A stretch of DNA of 64,000 nucleotides, from NCBI GenBank assembly GCA_046497075.1, contig JAWOGF010000054.1, forward strand, positions 1-64,000, written 5' to 3'. This DNA is from Saliniplasma sp046497075 (GTDB lineage: Archaea > Thermoplasmatota > Thermoplasmata > Halarchaeoplasmatales > Halarchaeoplasmataceae). Positions 48,631-57,320 of this stretch are shown here, in pieces (within the stretch, counting starts at the first letter, position 1; every line of letters starts with the position of its first letter). Made by a program: the position numbers and the translations under genes. The notes beneath the pieces are model-generated. The model had not been told where the DNA came from. It made no database searches and was given only the letters and a program-made list of their open reading frames with translations.

Positions 48631-51600
48631 TCAGTATTCTATCGTCCATGTGACCTCAGAATCCGCATCATTGTACAGGTAGTAACCTTCACCAGGGCTG
48701 AATTCGAAGTTTTGTGGGTCATAGCTGTAGGCTAAATTGTTATCCTTTGCTCCATCAAAGTAACCCACAATGGTTACTTTATCTGGTGTTCCTTCAACGG
48801 TTGCTGTCGAACTCGGGTAACTCACCATGTTCCATCCAGAATCCAATGTGATGTTCGTTCTCGTTGGTTCTGTTCCTTCGACTGTCAGCGTATCGTCAGC
48901 GTTCATCTGTATCCAGATCCCCATTTTGTGATCCCAGTTGTTCAATTCATTGAAATGCTCTTCTCGACCCGGTACGTGGGAGAGCCATTTTTCTGCTACA
49001 GAATCATAGTACATCACCTTATCATAATTACCTATGATACCGTATTCTTCATCTTCGAGTATAGATCCGAGGTCGGTATTCTCCAAATCTAGATTGAACG
49101 ATACAAAGTTCCAGCCTTCTGCATCACCTTCAGTGTTCAAAGTGATGTCCATCGTGTGGAGTTCTTTCTCTACAAAGTGTGCTGTTACTACCTTATCTCC
49201 GTCTAAAGTAATAGTTGTCTTATTATCTGAGAAAACATTTTTGATGGTATCCCAGACTTCCTCGGTCTCATAACCCAGTGCCCAGAAACCGGTACCCCCT
49301 AAGCTTTGATTCTTCACATATCTCCACTTCATTTCAAGCGACTCTTCATCATCGTACCACCCTTGATACCACTGCCCGTTCTCCTCATAAGCGTACCACG
49401 GAACACTAGAATCTTCATGCCAATTCCTGCCGTAGACATCAGCATTATCTACAGCCTCCGTCATAAACACTGATTCGCCATCACCTTCTGTTGCTGCACC
49501 TGGTTCATTGCTTTCAGCGGGCCATTCGTATCCGTAAAAGGGTAAACCCATGACCAGTTGTTTATCGAGATAGTAATCTCTTAAAATATCCATAGAATCC
49601 GTGACATCGAAATACTGTTCCGAGTCGTATGGGGATACTGGACCTGTGTTCTGAGCCCCACTCCAATGATAGTCATAACCCATCAAAAACACATGATCAG
49701 TATATTCAGAAAGTTGGGAATTCCTGTAAACCTCTTCCACAGATCCAGCTGTGCAGAAGCTTATATGATAATTCTCATTTTCTGCCTTTACGTCTTGATA
49801 CAAGGTTAATAACAGTTCTTCCATCAGGTCAACGTTAGATTCGCCGGTTATGCTGTTTGTTTCACGAACGAACTCTATATCGATGTTGACCCCATCTGCG
49901 TCGTAATCATCTAATACGCTTACAACATTGTCTACCAGGTCTTGTTTATGATATGCCAGTATCTCATCCTGTATATCCTGGTCGAATTGAGTGATGGTTA
50001 ATGTTACATCAGTATCTGTTCCTTCTGATGCGTTTTTTACATCATCATAATGATCCATGTTGCCTTCATATAGAGAACCATCTGATTGAGCTGTAATAGA
50101 GAACACGGAAACATGCGTGAGCTCTTCCCAATTCGGCTCGTATTCAGTTGGGTCTGTCCAGTGAGGCCAGAAACCATATATGATATCATCTTGATTTTCT
50201 TGTCTGTTCTCGATGTTTACCTGATTATCAACGCTCCAATTTTCGAATTTCCAACTTTCATCTGGAATAGCTTCAATGGTCACCTCCGTGCCTTCTTCAT
50301 AGATGTATGTGCCTGGTTCGGGATCGGTGGTACCACCTTCTTCTGCAACAATTTCGAGAGAATAATTATCAGTATCTGTTCTGAATGTTTCAATCAGTCC
50401 CACATCCTCTTCACTATCCCACTGCACCACAGCCTCGAATTCATACTCCGTATCAGATTTCAGACCTGAAACATACTCATAGAACATACCTTCTGAGGTA
50501 ATCTGCTGTGATTGAGTTTCCTGCCAAGTCGTATCTCCTGATTCTTTGTACCTGAAGAAAACTTGAACATCCGGGTCCATAACGGGTTCCTGTGCACTAT
50601 CTGAATTACCTTCTTCTATACCATTGGTTCCTACAGCTCTCACAATATACCAATAATAAGGTTCCCCAGCTGCATCATCATCTATATATCCATAGTCACT
50701 CGAACCGTTTGCTACTACGTTTTCAATAGGATTATCCCAGGGTCCATTTTCATCTTCTGAACGGTAAATATTGTAATAATCGACTTCACCAGATGCATCA
50801 TCCGGGCTAGCATCCCAGGTAATCTGATTGTGAGGAGCATCCATACCTCCCATATCTAAAAGTTCGCCCTCTAAAGTTGCTGAATCGGTGTTTACGTCTG
50901 ACGTTCCAATAGTTTCGACTTCCATATTTGCTGCATCTAAAACTTCGAACTCCCCATTCCATTCGTCGTCAACGGGAGGGGATTTTAGTTCACACCATGC
51001 TGCTATTCTTACGTGATGTTGACCTTCCTCACTCTCTGAATGAGTATGTGTAAATGTTTTTGTTTCATTAGGATCTAAAGTATCCCATTTCGATGCCACA
51101 TAATCATCACCTACATACAGCTCTGCTGAAACGTCCCCTGATTCATCCCCAACGTTCGTAATATTACCTTCAATGGTCACCGTTTCATTAGTTTCAACAG
51201 TGTTGGGCATGGTAGACCAATCCGACAACTCGAACTCAGGGTAACTTTCCTCTGTGACTTCGAACGAACTATTCCATCTCTGCCACCAGCCACCTACTAT
51301 ACCGTCGTCATAGTAGAACACATATAAATCTACATCATAAGTACCTGGTGAATCTATCGTCCTATCAAAACTAAATGATTCAGTTTCATCCCAACCCAAG
51401 GATCCAGTGACAAGGTTATCTACTTCCGTTCCATCGATATATAAGGATACTAAAGCTTGTGCATGATTTTGACCGTTATCATGGATAACCTCACCAGATA
51501 TGGTTACTGTATCACCTGCTTCAACGGGATCAGGATTTATGTCTTCTCCATAAGTAAATCTCCAGGAACAATCCTGGGAGCAACATTCACCGGACTCACC

Positions 51601-52737
51601 ATCCTCATAACCCATGAACGCATTATCATCGATTTCTGAATCCAAATCCGTGTCCGATAATATATACTCTTCATTAGAATTGTTATCTTGATGGTGTTCA
51701 ATCGTAAGATTATCAGGAGGTGCTGGTGCACCTGTTTCTTGTTCGACCGTGAATTCCCCCTCCCATTCATCGCCTATCCCATCATAATATTCAAAGACCC
51801 ACACATCATACGTCCCCTCTTCCTCCTCTGAATGTTGAAAAGAAACTCCAGTGCTTTCTCCGGGTGCCAAACTTTTCCATTGAGTATCTGTATATTCACC
51901 ATTTATGTAAAGTTCTATGGGAACGGTATCTTCATCATCACCTATGTTCTCAACTTCACCATCGATGGTAACTGTTTCTCCTGGTTCTACTGTATCCGGA
52001 GCTGCAGACCAATTGTTCAAAACAAATTCAGCTTCACCAGGCGGACTAGGATCCACTCCAAAGTAGTCACATATCGCCCTGTAATGAGCCTCTGCTATAC
52101 GCTGTCTAATATCTGGATCCATTAATTTTGCTTCTTCATCAGGATTATCTATAAACATATTCTCAGTGAGGGATGCGGGCATCCATGTTTCCCTTAGAAC
52201 GGCATAGTTTGCGGTCTTCACCCCTCTGTCAGGGCTGTCTATCTCAGCTATCAGTTCATCCTGTAGAAGAGTTGTCAGCTGGGCGGCATCTGAGTCAGAG
52301 GGTAAATCCTCGTGATAAAATGATTCAATCCCCTTAGTGTTTCCATCAAAAGCGTTATTATGTAAGCTGATAAAGATGTCGGTCCCGGCATTATTGGCTA
52401 TATCCGCCCTCTCTGAGAGTCCAACGTAAACGTCCGTTTCACGGGTCATGACGACTTCAGCACCATTTGCTTCGAGCAGGTCCCTTAAACGCAGTCCGAT
52501 GTCTAGAACACATTCCTTTTCGAGATAACCACTTGGACCGACGGCCCCCGAATCTGAACCTCCATGCCCGGGATCCACCGCTATGATATATTCACTCAGA
52601 TCCAGCGGACCTTCACTAGCATCAGGGCCTTCAGTGTTTTGTTCCCCATCTATAAAAACAGTTCCCAATGACGAAAATGTCATTAATATTAAACATATAG
52701 CTATCGATATACTCAATATCTTGCTACGTTTATGCAT
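48631..52737 (-). CDS. secreted N-acetylmuramoyl-L-alanine amidase / GH18 multidomain protein
   Basis: A 1368-residue exported protein. Signal peptide 1-30. Amidase_3 domain about 50-228 with zinc ligands His58 (DPGHGG), Glu73 and His126 (SLHNNA), and catalytic Glu192 (TENMFIDNP). CARDB-like modules lie at about 236-332, 398-495 and 500-600. A fibronectin-III-type module (610-788) is interrupted by a second Fn3 (about 636-720). An InlB-B-like repeat (795-838, resuming 1171-1190) is interrupted by a GH18 domain (about 850-1167) with DGVNIDIE at 948-955 (catalytic Glu955) and MGYDYHW near 1019. The C-terminus has two GWN(M/F)VSY-type modules common in archaeal surface proteins. Strong SD AGGAGG 7 nt before ATG. 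It probably cuts bacterial peptidoglycan and a GlcNAc polymer outside the cell (inference). Confidence 0.9.
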   Translation of the reverse strand: MHKRSKILSISIAICLILMTFSSLGTVFIDGEQNTEGPDASEGPLDLSEYIIAVDPGHGGSDSGAVGPSGYLEKECVLDIGLRLRDLLEANGAEVVMTRETDVYVGLSERADIANNAGTDIFISLHNNAFDGNTKGIESFYHEDLPSDSDAAQLTTLLQDELIAEIDSPDRGVKTANYAVLRETWMPASLTENMFIDNPDEEAKLMDPDIRQRIAEAHYRAICDYFGVDPSPPGEAEFVLNNWSAAPDTVEPGETVTIDGEVENIGDDEDTVPIELYINGEYTDTQWKSLAPGESTGVSFQHSEEEEGTYDVWVFEYYDGIGDEWEGEFTVEQETGAPAPPDNLTIEHHQDNNSNEEYILSDTDLDSEIDDNAFMGYEDGESGECCSQDCSWRFTYGEDINPDPVEAGDTVTISGEVIHDNGQNHAQALVSLYIDGTEVDNLVTGSLGWDETESFSFDRTIDSPGTYDVDLYVFYYDDGIVGGWWQRWNSSFEVTEESYPEFELSDWSTMPNTVETNETVTIEGNITNVGDESGDVSAELYVGDDYVASKWDTLDPNETKTFTHTHSESEEGQHHVRIAAWCELKSPPVDDEWNGEFEVLDAANMEVETIGTSDVNTDSATLEGELLDMGGMDAPHNQITWDASPDDASGEVDYYNIYRSEDENGPWDNPIENVVANGSSDYGYIDDDAAGEPYYWYIVRAVGTNGIEEGNSDSAQEPVMDPDVQVFFRYKESGDTTWQETQSQQITSEGMFYEYVSGLKSDTEYEFEAVVQWDSEEDVGLIETFRTDTDNYSLEIVAEEGGTTDPEPGTYIYEEGTEVTIEAIPDESWKFENWSVDNQVNIENRQENQDDIIYGFWPHWTDPTEYEPNWEELTHVSVFSITAQSDGSLYEGNMDHYDDVKNASEGTDTDVTLTITQFDQDIQDEILAYHKQDLVDNVVSVLDDYDADGVNIDIEFVRETNSITGESNVDLMEELLLTLYQDVKAENENYHISFCTAGSVEEVYRNSQLSEYTDHVFLMGYDYHWSGAQNTGPVSPYDSEQYFDVTDSMDILRDYYLDKQLVMGLPFYGYEWPAESNEPGAATEGDGESVFMTEAVDNADVYGRNWHEDSSVPWYAYEENGQWYQGWYDDEESLEMKWRYVKNQSLGGTGFWALGYETEEVWDTIKNVFSDNKTTITLDGDKVVTAHFVEKELHTMDITLNTEGDAEGWNFVSFNLDLENTDLGSILEDEEYGIIGNYDKVMYYDSVAEKWLSHVPGREEHFNELNNWDHKMGIWIQMNADDTLTVEGTEPTRTNITLDSGWNMVSYPSSTATVEGTPDKVTIVGYFDGAKDNNLAYSYDPQNFEFSPGEGYYLYNDADSEVTWTIEY

Positions 52738-52792
52738 TTGATTTCCTCCTTAAACAGATACACAGGATCTGGTAGTGTATCGTACCCGAATC

Positions 52793-52836
52793 GACAGAAC
52801 TATGCTTTAAGAGTTCTGTCCCTTATAATATATATG
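52793..52836 (-). promoter_or_regulatory. promoter of the secreted amidase gene with a 9-bp inverted repeat at the start site
   Basis: A TATA-like run (ATATATATTATAAG on the minus strand, 52822-52836) precedes an expected transcription start near 52804. GACAGAACT at 52793-52801 and AGTTCTGTC at 52812-52820 form a perfect 9-bp inverted repeat with a 10-nt spacer around that point. It may be an operator or a 5'-UTR hairpin. The ribosome-binding site AGGAGG is at 52750-52745. Confidence 0.55.
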
Positions 52837-52940
52837 TGTTTACTTCATATATAGATTACCTTTTTAATCGGAGAGTCTTATGTTAGAGATCCATATCTAG
52901 TAAGACGTGAATCTAACTATTTATAAAGGGACCGCTAGAT

Positions 52941-53017
52941 TAGAATCTGCAGTGATAACGAGAATCAAGACGAATAAATGAACGAAGTAAATTTATTCGT
53001 CGAAATCATAGATTCTA
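52941..53017. repeat. 77-bp nested inverted repeat beside tRNA-Val
   Basis: Outer arms TAGAATCT (52941-52948) and AGATTCTA (53010-53017) are perfectly complementary (8 bp). Inside lies a perfect 11-bp stem GACGAATAAAT (52969-52979) / ATTTATTCGTC (52991-53001) with an 11-nt loop. The unit is 30 bp from the 3' end of tRNA-Val. A TATA-like TATTTATAAAG on the plus strand near 52919-52928 would start transcription just before it. It may be a small RNA, a terminator of the tRNA, or a MITE-like remnant. Confidence 0.55.
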
Positions 53018-53047
53018 CCTGCCCATTAAAAATATAAAATTTTATAA

Positions 53048-53121
53048 TGGGCTCAGCCGGATTCGAACCGGCGACCTCCGCCATGTCAAGGCGACGTCAT
53101 AACCAACTAGACTATGAGCCC
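53048..53121 (-). tRNA. tRNA-Val (GAC)
   Basis: Minus strand, 74 nt. Acceptor GGGCTCA (53121-53115) pairs with TGAGCCC (53055-53049), A73 at 53048. The D arm has AGTCTAGTTGGTTATGAC, the anticodon stem TCGCC/GGCGG with loop TTGACAT, whose positions 34-36 are GAC, decoding GUC/GUU valine. T arm GCCGG-TTCGAAT-CCGGC is normal. CCA is not encoded. No intron. Confidence 0.93.
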
Positions 53122-53230
53122 TCTAGTACAGGTCATCACTGACGAGCAAGCCATCGTCTGACCCGATTCCACATTACATAAATTGATTATATATCATTTT
53201 CCCTTTTTCGTGAAGAGTGACGGAAAAATT

Positions 53231-53238
53231 GTTATATG
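53231..53238 (+). promoter_or_regulatory. TATA box of elp3
   Basis: GTTATATG at 53231-53238 lies 26 nt before the ATG at 53261, which fits a leaderless transcript. A second AT-rich GATTATATATC lies further upstream near 53184. Confidence 0.45.
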
Positions 53239-53260
53239 CAAAGGTTGAATCGATTACTAG

Positions 53261-54796
53261 ATGAAGCATCTAAAGGAAATCCTTAAAGACATCGAATCTG
53301 GTGAAATCAATTCTTCAAACGAACTTCAAAAAGCCAAGATGAAGTACTGTAAAGAATACGGTGTTTCCGAACTTCCAAAGAATTCCGAGTTGTTAGAGCA
53401 TGTAAATAAAGTTGAAGGTATCCAAAGGAAAGATGTCGTTTCAGTTCTTCAAAGGAAACCAGCTAGAAAGAAATCGGGTGTAACAGTTATAGCCTGCATG
53501 ACTTCTCCAGCTGAATGTCCCCATGGAAGATGTATTATGTGCCCGGGAGGCCCTGAAAAAGATTTACCTTCTCCTCAATCCTATACTGGTAAAGAACCAG
53601 CGGCTCTCAGGGCTGAAAGGAACGATTTCGACCCTAGATGGCAGGTGGAAGATAGGTTACGTCAATACGATGCAATAGGTCATAAAACCGATAAAGTAGA
53701 CCTAATCGTCATGGGTGGAACGTTTCCGGCTAGAGATTGGGGATATCAGAAAAGGTTTGTTAAAGGATGTTTAGATGGGTTGAACGGATCGATTTCCGAG
53801 TCTTTAGAGGAATCTAAAACAATCAATGAAACCGCTGACATACGGTGTATAGGTCTGACCATTGAAACAAGACCAGATTATTGTAAAGAACCTCAACTCG
53901 ACCGGATGTTAGAATTGGGTGCTACAAGAGTTGAGATCGGTGTACAGACTTTGGATGACGACCTGTTGAAAAATATCCAGCGGGGTCATACTGTAAAGGA
54001 TACCATAGAAGCAACTTGGCTAGCTAAAGAAAAAGGATTCAAAGTCTGTTATCATATGATGCCTGGACTTCCTGGGAGTGATTTTGAAAAAGACCGTGAA
54101 GAGTTCAAAAAGTTATTTGAAGATGAGCGTTACAGACCCGATATGTTGAAGATCTATCCAACTCTAGTGGTCGAAGGGACTGAATTATATGATATGTGGA
54201 AAGAGGGGCAATATACCCCTTTGGATACCGATGAAGCCTCAACGCTGGTAGCTAAGATGAAGGCTGGAGTGCCACCATACGTACGTATTCAAAGAGTCCA
54301 GAGAGATATACCATCTCCATTAGTCGAAGCAGGTGTAAAGAAAAGTAATCTGCGACAGTATGCAAAAAAGGAATTAAATGACAGAGAACTAAGCTGTAGA
54401 TGTATAAGGTGCAGAGAGGCGGGTCATTCTAATAAAGAGATAGAACTCTCTGATATCGATATGAAAATTATCGATTATAGAGCTTCTGGTGGTAGAGAAT
54501 ATTTTCTAGAATTAGGTGATGGTTCTGTTCTTGTAGGTTATGCAAGATTAAGGATATGTGAAGATAATTCACCGGTCATCAGAGAATTGAAGGTTGTCGG
54601 TTCGATGACACCCGTGGAAGATGAAAGTGAAAAGTATCAGCATAAGGGCTTCGGTAAAAGACTTTTAGATGAATGTGAAAGACTTGCATCGGATGAATTT
54701 GATAGTTTACGGGTGATCAGTGGGGTCGGAGCTAGAGAGTATTATAGGAATTTAGGTTATAGTTTGAAAGGCCCCTATATGGTAAAAAGATTTTAA
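53261..54796 (+). CDS. elp3: Elp3-family tRNA uridine(34) acetyltransferase
   Basis: A 511-residue radical-SAM plus GNAT enzyme that makes carboxymethyl-type modifications at wobble uridine of tRNA, using acetyl-CoA and SAM. The N-terminal tRNA-binding region is followed by the radical SAM domain with cysteines 79, 86, 91 and 94 (ACMTSPAECPHGRCIMCPGG), then TIETRPDYCKEPQLDRMLELGATRVEIGVQTL. The C-terminal GNAT domain (about 385-511) has GKRLLDECERLA and ISGVGAREYYRNLGY. It matches archaeal Elp3 throughout. It ends 4 bp inside the convergent zinc-ribbon gene. Confidence 0.96.
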   Translation: MKHLKEILKDIESGEINSSNELQKAKMKYCKEYGVSELPKNSELLEHVNKVEGIQRKDVVSVLQRKPARKKSGVTVIACMTSPAECPHGRCIMCPGGPEKDLPSPQSYTGKEPAALRAERNDFDPRWQVEDRLRQYDAIGHKTDKVDLIVMGGTFPARDWGYQKRFVKGCLDGLNGSISESLEESKTINETADIRCIGLTIETRPDYCKEPQLDRMLELGATRVEIGVQTLDDDLLKNIQRGHTVKDTIEATWLAKEKGFKVCYHMMPGLPGSDFEKDREEFKKLFEDERYRPDMLKIYPTLVVEGTELYDMWKEGQYTPLDTDEASTLVAKMKAGVPPYVRIQRVQRDIPSPLVEAGVKKSNLRQYAKKELNDRELSCRCIRCREAGHSNKEIELSDIDMKIIDYRASGGREYFLELGDGSVLVGYARLRICEDNSPVIRELKVVGSMTPVEDESEKYQHKGFGKRLLDECERLASDEFDSLRVISGVGAREYYRNLGYSLKGPYMVKRF

Positions 54797-55251
54797 ATCG
54801 ATTTGAATATTTCTGGTTCTGGTTCATATACCTCATCGATTTTACGTATATCTTCGATCATAGTATCAGCGTCTCCTAGGTCCCCTTTCTCAGATATTTC
54901 CTCAAGGTCTTCCCTACCAAACTCTCCTAACTCCCTTGTTAGTACTCTAGCCATGATCAATAGTTTTTCTCTTTTGTTTTCTCCTTCATCGGATTTTTTT
55001 ATCGCCATGTAATATGGGTCCGATGGTTCATTTTTCTTCCTAGGTATCTCTTTTCCTCTCAATTTTTCATTCAATCTTTGAACAGCCCAAACAGCCTCTT
55101 TTTGAGAATTTGTTTGATAATATATATTCATCTTTTTGATCTTCATCTTGTTACCACAATAATTACAGCTAGCGGTCTTATTTGAAAGATCTACCGATCG
55201 AGCATTTTGACAATCAGGACATACAATTATACCATATCTTTCTCGACTCAT
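54793..55251 (-). CDS. archaeal zinc-ribbon protein (DUF5817/DUF1922-like)
   Basis: A 152-residue protein. The N-terminal ~60 residues form a rubredoxin-like ribbon (YGIIVCPDCQNARSVDLSNKTASCNYCGNKMKIKKMNIYY), followed by AVWAVQRLNEKLRGKE and a charged helical region ending EIFKSI. I recognise this layout as an archaeal family related to DUF5817/DUF1922, of unknown function; the ribbon plus helices suggests nucleic acid binding. It starts inside the last codons of pdaD (4-bp overlap). Confidence 0.8.
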   Translation of the reverse strand: MSRERYGIIVCPDCQNARSVDLSNKTASCNYCGNKMKIKKMNIYYQTNSQKEAVWAVQRLNEKLRGKEIPRKKNEPSDPYYMAIKKSDEGENKREKLLIMARVLTRELGEFGREDLEEISEKGDLGDADTMIEDIRKIDEVYEPEPEIFKSI

Positions 55252-55718
55252 GGTAAATACACCAGGACAGCAACAGAGCAGCCAAACTCTGCCTCATTTA
55301 TATCTGTTTTGATACTCTCTACATGAATGTTCGGAATATTAATATCACGTATGTGTCCCATCTCTCTGACTTTCTTTTTTATCTGGTCATCAAATTCATC
55401 CATATCAATATCTTTCATAAATAGTGAATGCTCAGCAACATAACCTCCCCCTTCGTCATCAAACCCATATCCAATCCCAGCAGCTACTTCGTTTTTAACA
55501 CCTACAGCTTCAGCTAAAACACAGGGGAGGAAAGATCCGAACTCTTCGTAGATTTCGTCTACTCTTTCGATCCCATTTGGTAAAATAGATGAAACTCGGA
55601 TGAGGTTGAAATCACAGATCCCAGCGTCATGGTATGCTTTATCTATAGCATTCAATGCAGATATATCGTTTTTACCTATCCCTTTTCTGACGGTGAAATG
55701 TTTGAATTCTTTAATCAT
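55248..55718 (-). CDS. pdaD: pyruvoyl-dependent arginine decarboxylase
   Basis: A 156-residue pro-enzyme that turns arginine into agmatine, the first step of archaeal polyamine synthesis. Self-cleavage at the conserved VSSILPNGIE (Ser43/Ser44) yields the pyruvoyl cofactor. The segments GKNDISALNAIDKAYHDAGICDFNLIRVSS and AGIGYGFDDEGGGYVAEHS match the family. Agmatine leads to spermidine, which deoxyhypusine synthase (24.9 kb) needs, and to agmatidine in tRNA-Ile. It is followed by a 4-bp-overlapping zinc-ribbon gene. Confidence 0.96.
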   Translation of the reverse strand: MIKEFKHFTVRKGIGKNDISALNAIDKAYHDAGICDFNLIRVSSILPNGIERVDEIYEEFGSFLPCVLAEAVGVKNEVAAGIGYGFDDEGGGYVAEHSLFMKDIDMDEFDDQIKKKVREMGHIRDINIPNIHVESIKTDINEAEFGCSVAVLVYLP

Positions 55719-55817
55719 CTATCACTACTAACCAAGGGTGTGATTTAAATTTTTCAGGTATCTAAATTTAGGTAATACTTATAAAATTTTAAATAATTTG
55801 ATTTATTAATCAACAAT

Positions 55818-55991
55818 ATGGCTATCATAATCCCACTACTGATATTATTGGTGATCATAGTCTTGATACTGATTGTTTGGTTTGTATGGCATCTGATTAA
55901 ATGTGTCATAGTACTGATACTGATCGCTGTGGTAATAGCAGCATTATGGTTCTTCGGCGAGCTGTCCCAGTTTATTCCTATGATATTTTAA
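55818..55991 (+). CDS. 57-residue two-TM membrane peptide
   Basis: The frame from ATG at 55818 to TAA at 55989-55991 encodes almost only hydrophobic residues: two membrane segments (about 2-24 and 29-46) around a short WHLIK turn, ending ELSQFIPMIF. It lies in the gap between pdaD and the six-TM protein on the plus strand, and a possible AT-rich promoter (TTATAAAATTTTAAATAAT) lies near 55778-55797. Small archaeal membrane peptides of this kind exist, but I recognise no family. It could be a non-coding artefact of AT/GC pattern, so confidence is moderate. Confidence 0.5.
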   Translation: MAIIIPLLILLVIIVLILIVWFVWHLIKCVIVLILIAVVIAALWFFGELSQFIPMIF

Positions 55992-56053
55992 CATTTATAA
56001 CCGCTCGGGTATAAGCTGATAAAGTTAAAATAGCTTGCTAATAATGTTTTAAC

Positions 56054-56761
56054 ATGGAAACCTTAGAACTCTTAGAACGGTTTAGAGATATACGGGATCA
56101 CTTCTATTCTTTTTCTGAACTTTTACCTATCAAAGAATTAATGATCTTTGGCGAATTTACACTGATCTTCATATTCATGACGTCACTGTTATTCTCAGAA
56201 TATTTCACTCTACCGGTGGTTCTCACAGTGGTTTTTGTACTTGCATTACTTTTGGTATCATCACTTATCTTATTATTCTCGAAACATGTGTTCACTTTCA
56301 TCGCTTTACTTGCAGGGATACTTATTTTAGCAGGCTCATCGATAATTTCACTTTTTCTTGAACTCTCACTGTTCCGATTAAATATCCATTCAATTGAAAT
56401 CTTGTTCATAATAAATGCTGTCCTCATAGTGTTTATCGGTATCAAGCTGTTGAAGTATCAGTATAAAAATATCACTAAGAAGAGCATGTTATTTATGATC
56501 TGGTCATTTTCTATTTTATTCATAGCTTATGTGCCAATTATTGGATTAGACTTATCAAAAGAAAGTATGGGTTATGGCTTAGTTACATCTGTAATATTTG
56601 GGGGGTTTTTGTCAGTTGTATCATCGCTGCTTTATTTAAGACTTCTGCGAGATGAAGATACCTCAGAAGAGAAAACGAAAATGGATGAAAGTGCGTTTTC
56701 AGAGGAATTTGACGGTTCAAAAAATTATTATGAAAAGATAAATAAGTTACGACGAGATTGA
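56054..56761 (+). CDS. six-TM membrane protein of unknown function
   Basis: A 235-residue protein. After a charged N-terminal stretch (LELLERFRDIRDHFYSFSELL) come about seven hydrophobic segments from residue 30 to 200 and a soluble, acidic and lysine-rich C-terminal tail (DEDTSEEKTKMDESAFSEEFDGSKNYYEKINKL). There is no charged motif suggestive of a transporter or enzyme. It is 36 bp upstream of the cob(I)alamin adenosyltransferase gene, perhaps in one operon. I do not recognise a family. Confidence 0.55.
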   Translation: METLELLERFRDIRDHFYSFSELLPIKELMIFGEFTLIFIFMTSLLFSEYFTLPVVLTVVFVLALLLVSSLILLFSKHVFTFIALLAGILILAGSSIISLFLELSLFRLNIHSIEILFIINAVLIVFIGIKLLKYQYKNITKKSMLFMIWSFSILFIAYVPIIGLDLSKESMGYGLVTSVIFGGFLSVVSSLLYLRLLRDEDTSEEKTKMDESAFSEEFDGSKNYYEKINKLRRD

Positions 56762-56797
56762 AATCTAAGGTTTTCATAAAAAAAAGGAGATGAGATC

Positions 56798-57319
56798 TTG
56801 GATAAAGCAATAATACAGGTATATACCGGGGATGGTAAAGGAAAAACTACTGCAGCCTTGGGTCTTGCTATCCGAGCTGCTGGAAGGGGTATGAAAGTAC
56901 TGATCATCCAATTTTTAAAAGGTAGACACTCAGGTGAGAGAGATATCTTAAAAAAAATACCCCAAATCGAGATTGAAAGCTATGGGACTTCAGAATTTTT
57001 AGAACGGGATGAAATCAAAGAGGAAGATATATCTGAAGTAAAGAAAGGTTTGGACCGAGTGGAACAGGCTTTGGAGTACGAAGATTGGGATATGCTCCTC
57101 CTCGATGAAATCAATGTGGTTTTGGATTTCGAACTGCTAGATTTGGATGAATTCGTACGGTTTTTAAAAAGAAATGATAACAAAGACGTAGAAATCGTTT
57201 TAACCGGTAGGAACGCGCCAGATGAAATCATCACCCTTGCTTCACTTGTCACTGAAATGCGGTGTCTAAAACATCCATACAAGGAAGGATTAGGACCTAG
57301 GAAGGGTATCGAATATTAA
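56798..57319 (+). CDS. cobA: cob(I)alamin adenosyltransferase, CobA/CobO type
   Basis: A 173-residue P-loop enzyme that adenosylates cobalamin. Walker A is GDGKGKTT at 11-18 (IIQVYTGDGKGKTTAALGLAIRAAGRGMKVLIIQFLKG). LLLDEINVVLDFEL near 102-115 is the Walker B region, and VLTGRNAPDEIITLASLVTEMRCLKHPYKEGL completes the family. The start is TTG at 56798 with a strong GGAGATGAG ribosome-binding site; the first in-frame ATG is too far inside the protein. The last codons are 1 bp from the convergent gamma-carbonic-anhydrase-like gene. Confidence 0.95.
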   Translation: MDKAIIQVYTGDGKGKTTAALGLAIRAAGRGMKVLIIQFLKGRHSGERDILKKIPQIEIESYGTSEFLERDEIKEEDISEVKKGLDRVEQALEYEDWDMLLLDEINVVLDFELLDLDEFVRFLKRNDNKDVEIVLTGRNAPDEIITLASLVTEMRCLKHPYKEGLGPRKGIEY

Positions 57320-57320
57320 C

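Noticed and set aside
48535..48735. Plus-strand 66-residue frame
   Set aside because: It runs into the antisense of the amidase C-terminus and has no supporting features.
53048..53121. First reading as tRNA-Asp
   Set aside because: The triplet GAC is the anticodon itself at positions 34-36, so it reads valine codons; A73 also fits Val better than Asp.
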